NCBI RefSeq assembly: GCF_000262305.1
Contig: NC_017910.1
Coordinates: 3,968,001 to 4,032,000 of the forward strand
DNA length: 64,000 nucleotides
Direction: 5' to 3'
Origin: Shimwellia blattae DSM 4481 = NBRC 105725
GTDB taxonomy: Bacteria; Pseudomonadota; Gammaproteobacteria; Enterobacterales; Enterobacteriaceae
The notes under the pieces were generated by a model. The model saw only the letters and a program-made list of their open reading frames with translations, was not told where the DNA came from and searched no databases. Position 1 is the first letter of the stretch; each line of letters starts with the position of its first letter. Shown here one piece after another: positions 35,578-45,574 of this stretch. Both the position numbers and the translations under genes were made by a program.

Positions 35578-36507
35578 ATGACCGATTCACACCCTGCAGG
35601 CAAAACGCAGGCATGGCTGGAAAGCCTGCGTCCAAAAACCTTACCGCTGTGCTTCTCCTCAACGCTGATGGGCTCTGTGCTGGCCTGGTGGCAAGATCTG
35701 TTTAACCCGCTGGTCGCCCTGCTGGCGCTGATCACTGCCGGGTTACTGCAAATTCTCTCCAACCTTGCCAATGACTATGGCGATGCGGTCAAAGGCAGCG
35801 ATAAGCCGGACCGGATCGGGCCACTGCGCGGCATGCAAAAAGGGATGATAACCCAGGCGCAGATGAAAAAAGCCCTGATGCTGACCGTGGCGCTGATTTG
35901 CCTTTCCGGGATCCTGCTGGTCTCCGTTGCCTGCCGCACCCCGGCAGACTTTATGGGCTTTTTGCTGCTCGGATTACTGTCGATTATCGCCGCCATCACC
36001 TACACCGTGGGCACCCGTCCCTATGGCTATATGGGGCTTGGGGATATCTCGGTACTGATCTTCTTCGGCTGGCTGAGCGTGATGGGCACCTGGTATTTAC
36101 AGGCGCACACCCTGACCTTTTCCATTGTCCTTCCGGCAACCGCCTGCGGCCTGCTGGCAACGGCCGTACTGAACATTAATAACCTGCGCGATATCGACAG
36201 CGACCGGCAAAACGGCAAAAACACCCTGGCGGTACGCCTCGGCCCGGAGGGGGCACGCCGCTACCACGCCTGCCTGCTGGGGGGGACCCTGCTGTGCCTG
36301 GCGCTGTTTAATATTATCTGGCTGCAAAGCCTGTGGGGCTGGCTGTTTATTCTGGCGGCACCAGTGCTGGCAAAACAGGCCGGTTATGTACTGCGTGAGC
36401 GGGATCCCGTTGCCATGCGCCCGATGCTGGAGCGCACGGTAAAAGGCGCACTGCTGACTAACCTGTTGTTTGCACTGGGTGTTGTGCTCAGCAAAGTGCA
36501 ATTTTAA
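35578..36507 (+). CDS. menA: 1,4-dihydroxy-2-naphthoate octaprenyltransferase
   Basis: This 309-residue UbiA-family inner-membrane prenyltransferase of menaquinone synthesis has about nine helices. The two Asp-rich Mg/prenyl-diphosphate motifs are NDYGDAVKGSDKPD and NNLRDIDSDRQNGK. ATG 35578 fits the family; an upstream in-frame ATG at 35533 lies inside the hslU terminator. It is followed by rraA after 92 bases. Confidence 0.97.
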   Translation: MTDSHPAGKTQAWLESLRPKTLPLCFSSTLMGSVLAWWQDLFNPLVALLALITAGLLQILSNLANDYGDAVKGSDKPDRIGPLRGMQKGMITQAQMKKALMLTVALICLSGILLVSVACRTPADFMGFLLLGLLSIIAAITYTVGTRPYGYMGLGDISVLIFFGWLSVMGTWYLQAHTLTFSIVLPATACGLLATAVLNINNLRDIDSDRQNGKNTLAVRLGPEGARRYHACLLGGTLLCLALFNIIWLQSLWGWLFILAAPVLAKQAGYVLRERDPVAMRPMLERTVKGALLTNLLFALGVVLSKVQF

Positions 36508-36599
36508 ATGACGAATATCAATTAACAATTGATGATTTTGCCAACAATTCACTTTACGCGATATACTGACTACTCGTGCAGCAATTGAACGTTAAACCT

Positions 36600-37085
36600 A
36601 TGAAATACGATACTTCCGAGCTTTGCGACATCTACCAGGAAGATGTCAACGTCGTTGAACCCCTGTTCTCCAACTTTGGTGGGCGGACATCGTTTGGCGG
36701 GCAAATCATCACAGTGAAATGTTTCGAGGACAACGGATTGCTGTATGAAATGCTGGAGGAGAACGGCCAGGGCCGTGTGCTGCTGGTCGATGGTGGCGGC
36801 TCAGTGCGTCGCGCACTGATCGATGCCGACCTTGCCCGGCTGGCCGTACAAAATGAGTGGGAAGGCATTGTGGTCTACGGCTCTGTGCGCCAGGTAGACG
36901 CGCTGGAGGAGCTGGATCTGGGAATTCAGGCCATTGCCGCTATCCCGGCGGGTGCTGCCGGTGAAGGCGTCGGCGAAAGCGACGTGCGGGTGAATTTTGG
37001 CGGCGTGACGTTTTTCTCCGGTGATCATCTGTATGCGGATAACACCGGGATTATTCTGTCTGAGGATCCGCTCGATATCGAGTAA
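36600..37085 (+). CDS. rraA: Regulator of ribonuclease activity RraA
   Basis: This 161-residue trimeric protein binds RNase E and inhibits its activity without contacting RNA. Length equals E. coli RraA. Motifs are SFGGQIITVKCFEDNG, VDGGGSVRRA and GDHLYADNTG. The start at 36600 (MKYDTSELCD) matches the family; the frame runs 8 codons upstream. It shares a bidirectional terminator with zapB. Confidence 0.97.
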   Translation: MKYDTSELCDIYQEDVNVVEPLFSNFGGRTSFGGQIITVKCFEDNGLLYEMLEENGQGRVLLVDGGGSVRRALIDADLARLAVQNEWEGIVVYGSVRQVDALEELDLGIQAIAAIPAGAAGEGVGESDVRVNFGGVTFFSGDHLYADNTGIILSEDPLDIE

Positions 37086-37110
37086 CGCACCGGCCTGACA
37101 ACCCGCCACA

Positions 37111-37138
37111 AAAAAGGTACCGTAACCGGTACCTTTTT
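37111..37138. terminator. Bidirectional terminator of rraA and zapB
   Basis: AAAAAGGTACCG pairs with CGGTACCTTTTT around a 4-base loop between the convergent genes. Confidence 0.92.
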
Positions 37139-37160
37139 TATGTCCGCAACGGATGGGTAA

Positions 37161-37406
37161 TCAGACCTCGTCCATTTTACCCAGCAGCGCCTGCAGACGA
37201 TCCTGCCAGCCGTTTTGCTGTTCTTTCAGGCGTTCGTTTTCACGCGCCGCCTCTTCAGCGCTGCCCTGAGCCTGCTGAACTTCCTGAGTCAGGGTATTGT
37301 TTTTTTCTTTCAGTTCTTCGATTTCCATCTGCAGCAGCGTGATAGTATCAACCGCCTGCTGGACCTTCGCTTCCAGTTTTTCAAAAACTTCAAATGACAT
37401 TGTCAT
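37161..37406 (-). CDS. zapB: Cell division coiled-coil factor ZapB
   Basis: This 81-residue protein is almost entirely coiled coil and links FtsZ (via ZapA) to MatP at the division site. The start at 37406 (MTMSFEVFEKLEAKV) gives the E. coli length. Heptads run through LLQMEIEELKEKNN and end in LLGKMDEV. It is divergent from glpF. Confidence 0.96.
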   Translation of the reverse strand: MTMSFEVFEKLEAKVQQAVDTITLLQMEIEELKEKNNTLTQEVQQAQGSAEEAARENERLKEQQNGWQDRLQALLGKMDEV

Positions 37407-37826
37407 ACCTCTCCCGAATTGCAAGGCGTTGTCGGATAACTACCCCGTCCCAAAATGAGTGGTGACGCCTTAAAACACGCGCACACTACGCAGTTCTCCG
37501 ATTGTAAGAAGCCCGACTGCCCGTGTCCAGCGGGATACCGCGCTCTTTGCATTTCCTGTCAATTTTCAGCAAACCGGAAATACCGGCAACAGCGCTAAAA
37601 AAATGTTAACGGCGCGAAACTATATGGCGCTTCCGGATTCGTAAATTCTGCTGCACATCGACTTTTTGGCGCGAAAACGCGCACTTTTTTGACGCGCCAC
37701 GCATATTTCAATTTCGGTATTTTTCGTTTTTACGCGTTAACGATAAATTAACACCACGCCCATGAGGCAATAGTCGCAGGGATGCCTAACGACAATAACC
37801 ATTCATTTCGCCTTCAGGACCCGATT
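37407..37826. other. Long zapB-glpF intergenic region
   Basis: These 420 bases have no supported gene. The right part holds the glpFK promoter and GlpR operators. The middle (37600-37700) has repeated GGCGC/GCGCG motifs, including a 5-bp stem GCGCG-AAAA-CGCGC (37669-37682) followed by six T. The left part must hold the zapB promoter. No CRP site with both good halves was found. Confidence 0.5.
37704..37752 (+). promoter_or_regulatory. glpFK promoter with GlpR operators
   Basis: Two adjoining AT-rich imperfect repeats (about 37704-37725 and 37726-37747) contain TTTCGGTATTTTTCG and ACGCGTTAACGATAAA. They closely resemble the operator and -10 region of E. coli glpF, where GlpR represses until glycerol-3-phosphate is present. 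GATAAA at about 37742 is a likely -10. The leader before glpF would be about 70 bases. Confidence 0.6.
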
Positions 37827-38684
37827 ATGAGTCAAACAGCAGCTCCATCTTTACGAGGTCAGTGTATCGCAGAGTTTTTAGGTACCGGGTTGTTGGTCTT
37901 CTTCGGTGTGGGATGCGTCGCGGCGTTAAAAGTCGCCGGGGCCGCATTCGGTCAGTGGGAGATCAGCGTTATCTGGGGATTAGGTGTGGCACTGGCCATT
38001 TACCTGACCGCAGGCGTATCCGGGGCGCATCTCAACCCGGCCGTTACACTCGCACTCTGGATGTTCGCAAACTTTAATAAACGTAACGTCGTCCCTTTCA
38101 TTCTTTCCCAGATGGCCGGTGCGTTTTGCGCCGCCGCGTTGGTTTACGGGCTTTACTACAATTTATTTTTCGATTTTGAACATACCCACCATATGGTGCG
38201 CGGCAGCGTCGGCAGCCTGGAGCTGGCGGGGGTCTTCTCGACTTACCCGAACGTTCACCTGAACTTCATCCAGTCTTTCGCGGTTGAACTGGTGATCACC
38301 GCCGTCTTAATGGGACTGATTATGGCACTGACCGATGACGGCAACGGTATTCCGCGTGGCCCGCTGGCGCCGCTGCTGATTGGCCTGCTGATTGCGGTTA
38401 TCGGGGCATCTATGGGCCCGCTGACCGGCTTTGCCATGAACCCGGCACGTGATCTGGGGCCTAAAGCACTGGCGTGGCTGGCAGGCTGGGGAGACGTGGC
38501 CTTCACGGGCGGCTTGCCTGTTCCCTACTTCCTGGTACCGTTATTCGCACCCGTCGCTGGCGCCGTCGTTGGCGCGTTCAGCTACAAGAAACTGATTAGC
38601 CCGTACCTGCCAGGTGCTGCCCAAAAAGCACCCGCAGAAACGGCAGAGCAACCTGCGGCACACCAGCCGAATGCTTCACTATAA
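37827..38684 (+). CDS. glpF: Glycerol facilitator GlpF
   Basis: This 285-residue aquaglyceroporin has six helices and two half-helices, with both NPA boxes in the family form: HLNPAVT and FAMNPARD (the Asp after the second box is typical of glycerol channels). The start at 37827 (MSQTAAPSLRG) matches the family; an in-frame ATG at 37782 lies in the leader. It forms an operon with glpK, 22 bases downstream. Confidence 0.97.
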   Translation: MSQTAAPSLRGQCIAEFLGTGLLVFFGVGCVAALKVAGAAFGQWEISVIWGLGVALAIYLTAGVSGAHLNPAVTLALWMFANFNKRNVVPFILSQMAGAFCAAALVYGLYYNLFFDFEHTHHMVRGSVGSLELAGVFSTYPNVHLNFIQSFAVELVITAVLMGLIMALTDDGNGIPRGPLAPLLIGLLIAVIGASMGPLTGFAMNPARDLGPKALAWLAGWGDVAFTGGLPVPYFLVPLFAPVAGAVVGAFSYKKLISPYLPGAAQKAPAETAEQPAAHQPNASL

Positions 38685-38706
38685 TTTGAATGTCAGGACG
38701 CCAATT

Positions 38707-40218
<1,512 letters not shown>

Positions 40219-40230
40219 TCCCGTCTGACT

Positions 40231-40250
40231 GCGGGGGCTGCGGCCCCCGC
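40231..40250 (+). terminator. Hairpin after glpK
   Basis: GCGGGGGC pairs with GCCCCCGC around TGCG, 13 bases after the glpK stop. The tail is pyrimidine-rich rather than pure T, so read-through into glpX is likely. Confidence 0.55.
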
Positions 40251-40336
40251 CTCTCCCCTTCCCTTATCCCTGCTCATCTTCCGGCTGCTTTGCATGTGCT
40301 ACACTCCGGGCAATTTCTTTGCTGAATGGGTGTGCT

Positions 40337-41347
40337 ATGAGACGAGAACTTGCCATCGAATTTTCCCGGGTAACGGAAGCGGCGGCGCTGGCTGGCTACA
40401 AATGGCTGGGCCGGGGCGACAAAAACGCCGCAGATGGCGCGGCGGTAAACGCCATGCGTATTATGCTTAACCAGGTCAATATCGACGGCCAGATTGTTAT
40501 CGGTGAAGGGGAAATCGACGAAGCCCCGATGCTGTACATCGGTGAGAACGTTGGTACGGGCAAGGGCGACCAGGTTGATATCGCGGTAGACCCCATTGAA
40601 GGCACCCGGATGACCGCCATGGGCCAGGCCAATGCGCTGGCAGTCATGGCCGTGGGCGATAAAGGCTGCTTCCTGAACGCGCCGGATATGTATATGGAAA
40701 AGCTGATTGTCGGGCCCGGCGCCCGGGGGGTTATTGATCTCAGCCTGCCCCTGGAGGAAAACTTTGCCCGCGTTGCCACCGCCCTCGGCAAGCCGCTGCA
40801 CGAGCTGACAGTCACCATTCTCGCCAAACCCCGCCATGAGCAGGTTATCGCCGCCATGCAAAAACTGGGCGTGCGTATTTTCGCCATTCCGGACGGTGAT
40901 GTGGCCGCCTCTATCCTCACCTGTATGCCGGACAGCGAAGTCGACGTGCTGTATGGCATTGGCGGTGCCCCTGAAGGGGTGGTATCTGCGGCGGTTATCC
41001 GCGCGCTGGACGGAGACATGCAGGGCCGCCTGCTGGCGCGCCACCACGTGAAGGGTGATACCCCGGAGAACCGCCGCATCGGTGAGCAGGAGCTGGCACG
41101 CTGCCGGGCGATGGGGATCGAAGCAGAACAGATCCTGACGCTCGATCAGATGGCCAAAAGCGATAATGTGGTGTTCTCCGCCACCGGGATCACCAAAGGC
41201 GATCTGCTGGAGGGCATCAGCCGTAAAGGCAATATGGCCACCACGGAGACACTGCTTATCCGCGGTAAATCACGCACCATCCGGCGGATTAAATCTGTCC
41301 ATTATCTCGACCGCAAAGACGCCAGCCTGCACCAGTACCTCCTGTAA
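40337..41347 (+). CDS. glpX: Class II fructose-1,6-bisphosphatase GlpX
   Basis: This 336-residue enzyme, the E. coli length, hydrolyses fructose-1,6-bisphosphate for gluconeogenesis. Metal and substrate motifs are GEGEIDEAPML, DIAVDPIEGTRMTA and GGAPEGVVSAA. The start at 40337 (MRRELAIEFSRVTE) matches the family. It follows glpK by 118 bases. Confidence 0.97.
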   Translation: MRRELAIEFSRVTEAAALAGYKWLGRGDKNAADGAAVNAMRIMLNQVNIDGQIVIGEGEIDEAPMLYIGENVGTGKGDQVDIAVDPIEGTRMTAMGQANALAVMAVGDKGCFLNAPDMYMEKLIVGPGARGVIDLSLPLEENFARVATALGKPLHELTVTILAKPRHEQVIAAMQKLGVRIFAIPDGDVAASILTCMPDSEVDVLYGIGGAPEGVVSAAVIRALDGDMQGRLLARHHVKGDTPENRRIGEQELARCRAMGIEAEQILTLDQMAKSDNVVFSATGITKGDLLEGISRKGNMATTETLLIRGKSRTIRRIKSVHYLDRKDASLHQYLL

Positions 41348-41369
41348 TCATCCGTTTGTCGGATTGAGC

Positions 41370-41393
41370 TTTCCAGCCCCTGCGGGCTGGAAA
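41370..41393 (+). terminator. Hairpin between glpX and fpr
   Basis: A 10-bp perfect stem, TTTCCAGCCC with GGGCTGGAAA, has loop CTGC and no T-run after it. It is a possible weak terminator or transcript end processing site. Confidence 0.5.
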
Positions 41394-41446
41394 TGTTCCC
41401 CGGCTGCGGCGAAGATAAAGGCAATCTGATCAACAGGAGGCGCAAA

Positions 41447-42193
41447 ATGGCCGATTGGGTTACCGGAAAAGTTACCCGTGTTCAGCACTGGACAGACTCA
41501 CTTTTCACCCTCACTGTAGACGCACCTGTCGCCCCGTTTACCGCCGGGCAGTTCACCAAGCTAGGCCTGGATATCAACGGCGAGCGCGTTCAGCGCGCCT
41601 ATTCCTACGTGAATGCGCCCGACAATCCCGAACTGGAGTTCTACCTGGTCAATGTGCCGGACGGCATGCTCAGCCCGCGGCTACACGCCATGAAACCCGG
41701 GGATGAGCTTCAGGTGGTGGCAGATGCCGCCGGTTTCTTCGTGCTGGAAGAAATACCCGACTGCCAGACCCTGTGGATGCTGGCAACCGGCACCGCCCTG
41801 GGGCCCTATTTATCCATTCTGGAGCAGGGGCAGGATCTGGCGCGCTTTAAAAACCTGGTGCTGGTGCATGCGGCACGTTATCAGCAAGATCTGAGCTATC
41901 TGCCGCGTATGACAGCCCTGGCACAGCGCTATGAAGGCAAGCTGCGTATTCAGACCATCGTCAGCCGTGAGGCGGCCCCCGGCTCGCTACAGGGCCGGAT
42001 ACCGGAGCTTATCGCCCGGGGGGCACTGGAGCAGGCGGTAGGCTTACCGCTGGACAGCGCCACCAGCCACGTGATGCTGTGCGGTAACCCGCAAATGGTC
42101 CGGGATACCACGCAACTGCTCAAAGAGACCCGGCAGATGACCAAACACCTGCGCCGCCGCCCCGGGCATATCACGGCGGAGCATTACTGGTAA
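41447..42193 (+). CDS. fpr: Ferredoxin/flavodoxin-NADP+ reductase
   Basis: This 248-residue FAD enzyme supplies electrons to flavodoxin and ferredoxin. The FAD motif is RAYSYVNAPD, the NADP-binding segment is LATGTALGPYLSIL, and the protein ends AEHYW as in E. coli. ATG 41447 follows CAGGAGG by 7 bases. fpr is SoxRS-regulated in E. coli; no convincing SoxS box was identified here. Confidence 0.97.
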   Translation: MADWVTGKVTRVQHWTDSLFTLTVDAPVAPFTAGQFTKLGLDINGERVQRAYSYVNAPDNPELEFYLVNVPDGMLSPRLHAMKPGDELQVVADAAGFFVLEEIPDCQTLWMLATGTALGPYLSILEQGQDLARFKNLVLVHAARYQQDLSYLPRMTALAQRYEGKLRIQTIVSREAAPGSLQGRIPELIARGALEQAVGLPLDSATSHVMLCGNPQMVRDTTQLLKETRQMTKHLRRRPGHITAEHYW

Positions 42194-42202
42194 CCCGGGT
42201 GG

Positions 42203-42622
42203 TCAGTGGAATTTCACGTCCGTGGTCTCTTTGCCGTATTTATTCTCCCCCTGGGTGCCGGTAAACGCCCCCAGGTCGAGAATAATCATCACCATGATCA
42301 GCACCGGAATAAACCGGCCCAGGGCCCATTCCCAGATACCGCCCACCACGGACCAGTTCCCCGCCAGCAGCATCCAGGCGAGGATCAGCAAAAACGCCCA
42401 GGCACCGGATTTTCCCCGGTCATGCAGGCGCTTTACCACCACGCAGGCGGTTGGCCACAGCAGGCACACCAGCATAAACGCCGCGGTTTGCATGTTGAGC
42501 ATCGCCTTACCGGCCAGTGAAAACAGAATCACCATGGCAGCCAGCCACAGGCCAATCCAGATCCAGAAATCCCGCCGCCCGATACGGCCGCGAAAAGAGA
42601 ACAACCATTGCTGTAGGGTCAT
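42203..42622 (-). CDS. yiiR: DUF805 membrane protein YiiR
   Basis: This 139-residue inner-membrane protein has four helices and the DUF805 N-terminus (QQWLFSFRGRIGRRDFW, a family hallmark) with VVKRLHDRGKSG between helices. Its function is unknown. It is convergent with fpr (10-base gap) and divergent from yiiQ. The C-terminal tail is short and hydrophilic. Confidence 0.9.
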   Translation of the reverse strand: MTLQQWLFSFRGRIGRRDFWIWIGLWLAAMVILFSLAGKAMLNMQTAAFMLVCLLWPTACVVVKRLHDRGKSGAWAFLLILAWMLLAGNWSVVGGIWEWALGRFIPVLIMVMIILDLGAFTGTQGENKYGKETTDVKFH

Positions 42623-42740
42623 GAATATTCCTGATGATAATAATCACGCTAGTGTACCTCAGCGGGACGGGTCTTTGACAAGCCGGCGCAATCCCGATTT
42701 AATTCCGGAAGATAACTGCCCTGCCAGGAGCGCGATACCG

Positions 42741-43337
42741 ATGAAAATATTGCTACCCGTACTGGCGCTTGCCTGCACTGCCCTGGCGGCCAGCCAGGCG
42801 GGCGCAGCACCCGATACCACTGCCCCGACAGCGGTCTATTTACTGCCAGGCTCCCCGACCTTTGATCTGTCCATCAGCCAGTTCAGGGCGCGCTTTAACC
42901 TGAATAACCCGACACTGCCGCTGGAGGAGTTTCGCGCCATTGCCCCGGGCAGCGACGCTGCCAACCTGACCCGGGCCGCCAGTAAGATCAATGAAAACCT
43001 CTACGCCTCTACAGCCCTGGAGCGCGGCACCTTAAAAATTAAGAGCATGCAAATTACCTGGCTGCCTATCCAGGGGCCGGAGCAAAAACCCGCCCGGGCC
43101 ATGGCGCTGAACTATATGGCTGCCCTGATCCGCACCTTTTCCCCGGCCCTGAGTGAAGCCCAGAGCCAGCAGAAGCTCAGCCAGCTATTAACCAGCGGTA
43201 AAAACAAACGCTACTTTTCCCGTAACGACGGCGCAATCCGCTATGTTGTGGCAGATAATGGCGAAAAAGGGCTGACCTTCGCTGTTGAACCGATTAAGCT
43301 AGCGTTATCAGAGAATTTAAACACCGGCACTCATTAA
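42741..43337 (+). CDS. yiiQ: DUF1454 exported protein YiiQ
   Basis: This 198-residue protein has a signal peptide (about 1-22, ending AGAA) and matches E. coli YiiQ (PLEEFRAIAP, ASKINENLYASTALERGTLK). Its function is unknown; it is presumably periplasmic. ATG 42741 follows AGGAG at 42726-42730. A much longer open frame from 42222 is only the antisense of yiiR. Confidence 0.93.
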   Translation: MKILLPVLALACTALAASQAGAAPDTTAPTAVYLLPGSPTFDLSISQFRARFNLNNPTLPLEEFRAIAPGSDAANLTRAASKINENLYASTALERGTLKIKSMQITWLPIQGPEQKPARAMALNYMAALIRTFSPALSEAQSQQKLSQLLTSGKNKRYFSRNDGAIRYVVADNGEKGLTFAVEPIKLALSENLNTGTH

Positions 43338-43440
43338 CGAAAAACAAAGCCTTTATAGTGTGTTGTCTCTATACTGTTTCACAGAACCTGCTGCCCTGAG
43401 AGGCAGCGTTATTATTTGCTAATCCGCGTGGAGAAATAAA

Positions 43441-44208
43441 ATGCGACATCCTTTAGTGATGGGTAACTGGAAACTCAACGGCAGCAAACAAATGGTCAAC
43501 GAACTGATTGCTGGCCTGCGTAAGGAACTGTCCACTGTTGATGGCTGTGACGTAGCAATCGCCCCGCCTCTCATGTATGTAGAACTGGCCGACCGTTATA
43601 TCGGCGGCAGCCATATCCACCTCGGTGCTCAGGACGTGGGCCTGCACCGCTCTGGCGCTTACACCGGTGAAATCTCCCCGACCATGCTGAAAGACGTGGG
43701 CGCTGAGTACATCATCATCGGCCACTCTGAGCGCCGTACCTATCACGGTGAAACTGACGAGCTGATTGCTGAAAAATTTGCCGTACTGAAAGAAGAAGGC
43801 CTGATCCCGGTACTGTGCATCGGTGAAACCGAAGCTGAAAACGAAGCCGGTCAGACTGAAGAAGTGGTTGCCCGCCAGATCGACGCGGTGCTGAAAACCA
43901 TGGGCGCGAAAGCACTGGAAGGTGCCGTTATCGCCTACGAACCTGTATGGGCTATCGGTACGGGTAAATCCGCAACCCCGGCTCAGGCACAGGCAGTACA
44001 CAAATTTATCCGCGACCATATCGCTAAAGCCGACGCCCAGGTAGCAGCAGGCATTATCATCCAGTACGGTGGTTCCGTGAACGCTGCGAACGCCGCAGAG
44101 CTGTTTGGCCAGCCGGATATCGACGGCGCGCTGGTTGGCGGTGCATCCCTGAAAGCAGACGCTTTCGCGGCCATCGTTAAAGCGGCAGCCACTGCGAAAA
44201 AAGCGTAA
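43441..44208 (+). CDS. tpiA: Triosephosphate isomerase
   Basis: This 255-residue TIM barrel interconverts dihydroxyacetone phosphate and glyceraldehyde-3-phosphate. The substrate Lys is in GNWKLNGSK, the catalytic His in GHSERR and the catalytic Glu in AYEPVWAIGTGKSA. Length equals E. coli. GTGGAGAA precedes the start. It has its own promoter region (43338-43440) and a strong terminator. Confidence 0.98.
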   Translation: MRHPLVMGNWKLNGSKQMVNELIAGLRKELSTVDGCDVAIAPPLMYVELADRYIGGSHIHLGAQDVGLHRSGAYTGEISPTMLKDVGAEYIIIGHSERRTYHGETDELIAEKFAVLKEEGLIPVLCIGETEAENEAGQTEEVVARQIDAVLKTMGAKALEGAVIAYEPVWAIGTGKSATPAQAQAVHKFIRDHIAKADAQVAAGIIIQYGGSVNAANAAELFGQPDIDGALVGGASLKADAFAAIVKAAATAKKA

Positions 44209-44230
44209 TTCACCCGCGCTGTTTTCACAA

Positions 44231-44258
44231 AATAACACCTCCTGCGGGAGGTGTTATT
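44231..44258. terminator. Bidirectional terminator of tpiA and the SLC13 gene
   Basis: AATAACACCTCC pairs with GGAGGTGTTATT around TGCG between the convergent genes. Confidence 0.88.
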
Positions 44259-44260
44259 AT

Positions 44261-45565
44261 TTACAGCATCCCCAGCAGCCGGTACCAGCCATATTCCAGC
44301 GGTAACACAATCACCCAGGTGATTGCCGCCAGCGCAAAACACAGCGTCATTCCCGCCCGTGCGGGCACCCTTCCCAGCGCCATCGCCACCACGATGGGGG
44401 ATGCCTGATACGGCAGCAGCGGGGTGGAATAACCAATCACCTGAATCAGGATCACCGCCAGCATCGGAAAACCGGTGGCACTGGCAAAACTGTCCGCCAT
44501 GGTGCTGTACAGCGCCGGTACCCCGTTTGCGGTCATAAAAAAGTTCATGGCGGTGGTGATCCCCACCAGCGACGCAAAGCTGACAAAAGGCCGCTGTGGA
44601 TCCAGCGGTGTTATCTTCAGCAGCGCCTGGCCGAGCAAGGTGCCGATACCGGTCAGGGTGACGACCGCCGCCAGCCCGAGAATTCCGGCAATATAAATAC
44701 AGGTGCGGATATTCACCCCGCTGGCAAACTCATCGCTGGTCACACACCCCACCCGGGGCAGCAGCGTGATAACCGCCGCCGCCAGGCCAACCCAGGCCGG
44801 GCCAATACCGTGCCAGCCTTCGGTGAGCCACAGCAGCAGCACCGCCACCAGCAAACCGGCAAGGCGTTTTTCTGCAAGGCTCACCGGGGGGAGCGCCAGC
44901 GCCTGGCGCGGCGGCCGGGGCTTGCCCGGAAACAGCCAGCAGATAACCACCACCATCAGGATACCGCGCAGTACCCCCAGCAGCGGCCCGTTAAGCAGTA
45001 AATAAGGCAGGTAATTAAGGTGGATCCCCCAGGCCCCCTCAGCGGCGCCGCTCATCACCATATTGGGGACATTGGCCGGCAAAATGGAGGCCGACAGCTG
45101 AAAAGTGCCAAACCCCACCCCGAGAGCAAGGCCATACCACGCCCGGGTGCCCTCTTCGATTCCGACCCGCTGCGCCATGGCCGCCACAATAGGCATCAGC
45201 AGTGCGATACGCCCCATATTCGAGGGCATCACAAACGCCAGGGCGTAGCTCAGCAGCACAACGCAGCCGACCATTTGCCACCAGCTCCCGGTCAGCCGGG
45301 CGGATACCATGGCTGCCACCCTGTCTGCCAGGCCCGTTTTTCGTATCGCCACCCCGAGAATAAAACCGCTCAGCACCAGCCAGAATGCCGATGACGCAAA
45401 CCCGCTGAACAGCGCCTGTGCCGGAACCACTTTGGTAATAATCGCCAGCGCAAAAAACAGCAGTGCCGTAATAAACTCCGGCAGTGCAGAGGTTGCCCAC
45501 AGCCCGATGGTCAGCAGAATCAGCACACCGGGCCAGAACAACGGATGGGTTACCCATAATGCCAT
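44261..45565 (-). CDS. SLC13/DASS-type anion permease
   Basis: This 434-residue membrane protein has about 11-12 helices. It resembles the SLC13/DASS and arsenite-type (PF00939/PF03600) permeases, with SSAFWLVLSGFILG, VMPSNMGRIALLMP and ASILPANVPNMVMSG as the likely hairpin/substrate loops. Such proteins carry dicarboxylates, sulfate or similar anions; no substrate can be assigned. It lies 9 bases after cdh on the same strand and is probably co-transcribed with it. In E. coli tpiA and cdh are adjacent, so this gene is an insertion. Confidence 0.78.
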   Translation of the reverse strand: MALWVTHPLFWPGVLILLTIGLWATSALPEFITALLFFALAIITKVVPAQALFSGFASSAFWLVLSGFILGVAIRKTGLADRVAAMVSARLTGSWWQMVGCVVLLSYALAFVMPSNMGRIALLMPIVAAMAQRVGIEEGTRAWYGLALGVGFGTFQLSASILPANVPNMVMSGAAEGAWGIHLNYLPYLLLNGPLLGVLRGILMVVVICWLFPGKPRPPRQALALPPVSLAEKRLAGLLVAVLLLWLTEGWHGIGPAWVGLAAAVITLLPRVGCVTSDEFASGVNIRTCIYIAGILGLAAVVTLTGIGTLLGQALLKITPLDPQRPFVSFASLVGITTAMNFFMTANGVPALYSTMADSFASATGFPMLAVILIQVIGYSTPLLPYQASPIVVAMALGRVPARAGMTLCFALAAITWVIVLPLEYGWYRLLGML

Positions 45566-45574
45566 GCTTTCTCC

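Noticed and set aside
40274..41047. Open frame of 257 codons on the minus strand
   Set aside because: It is antisense to glpX and shows only composition-driven open reading.
42222..42740. Upstream extension of the yiiQ frame
   Set aside because: It runs antisense through yiiR. The signal peptide and AGGAG place the true start at 42741.
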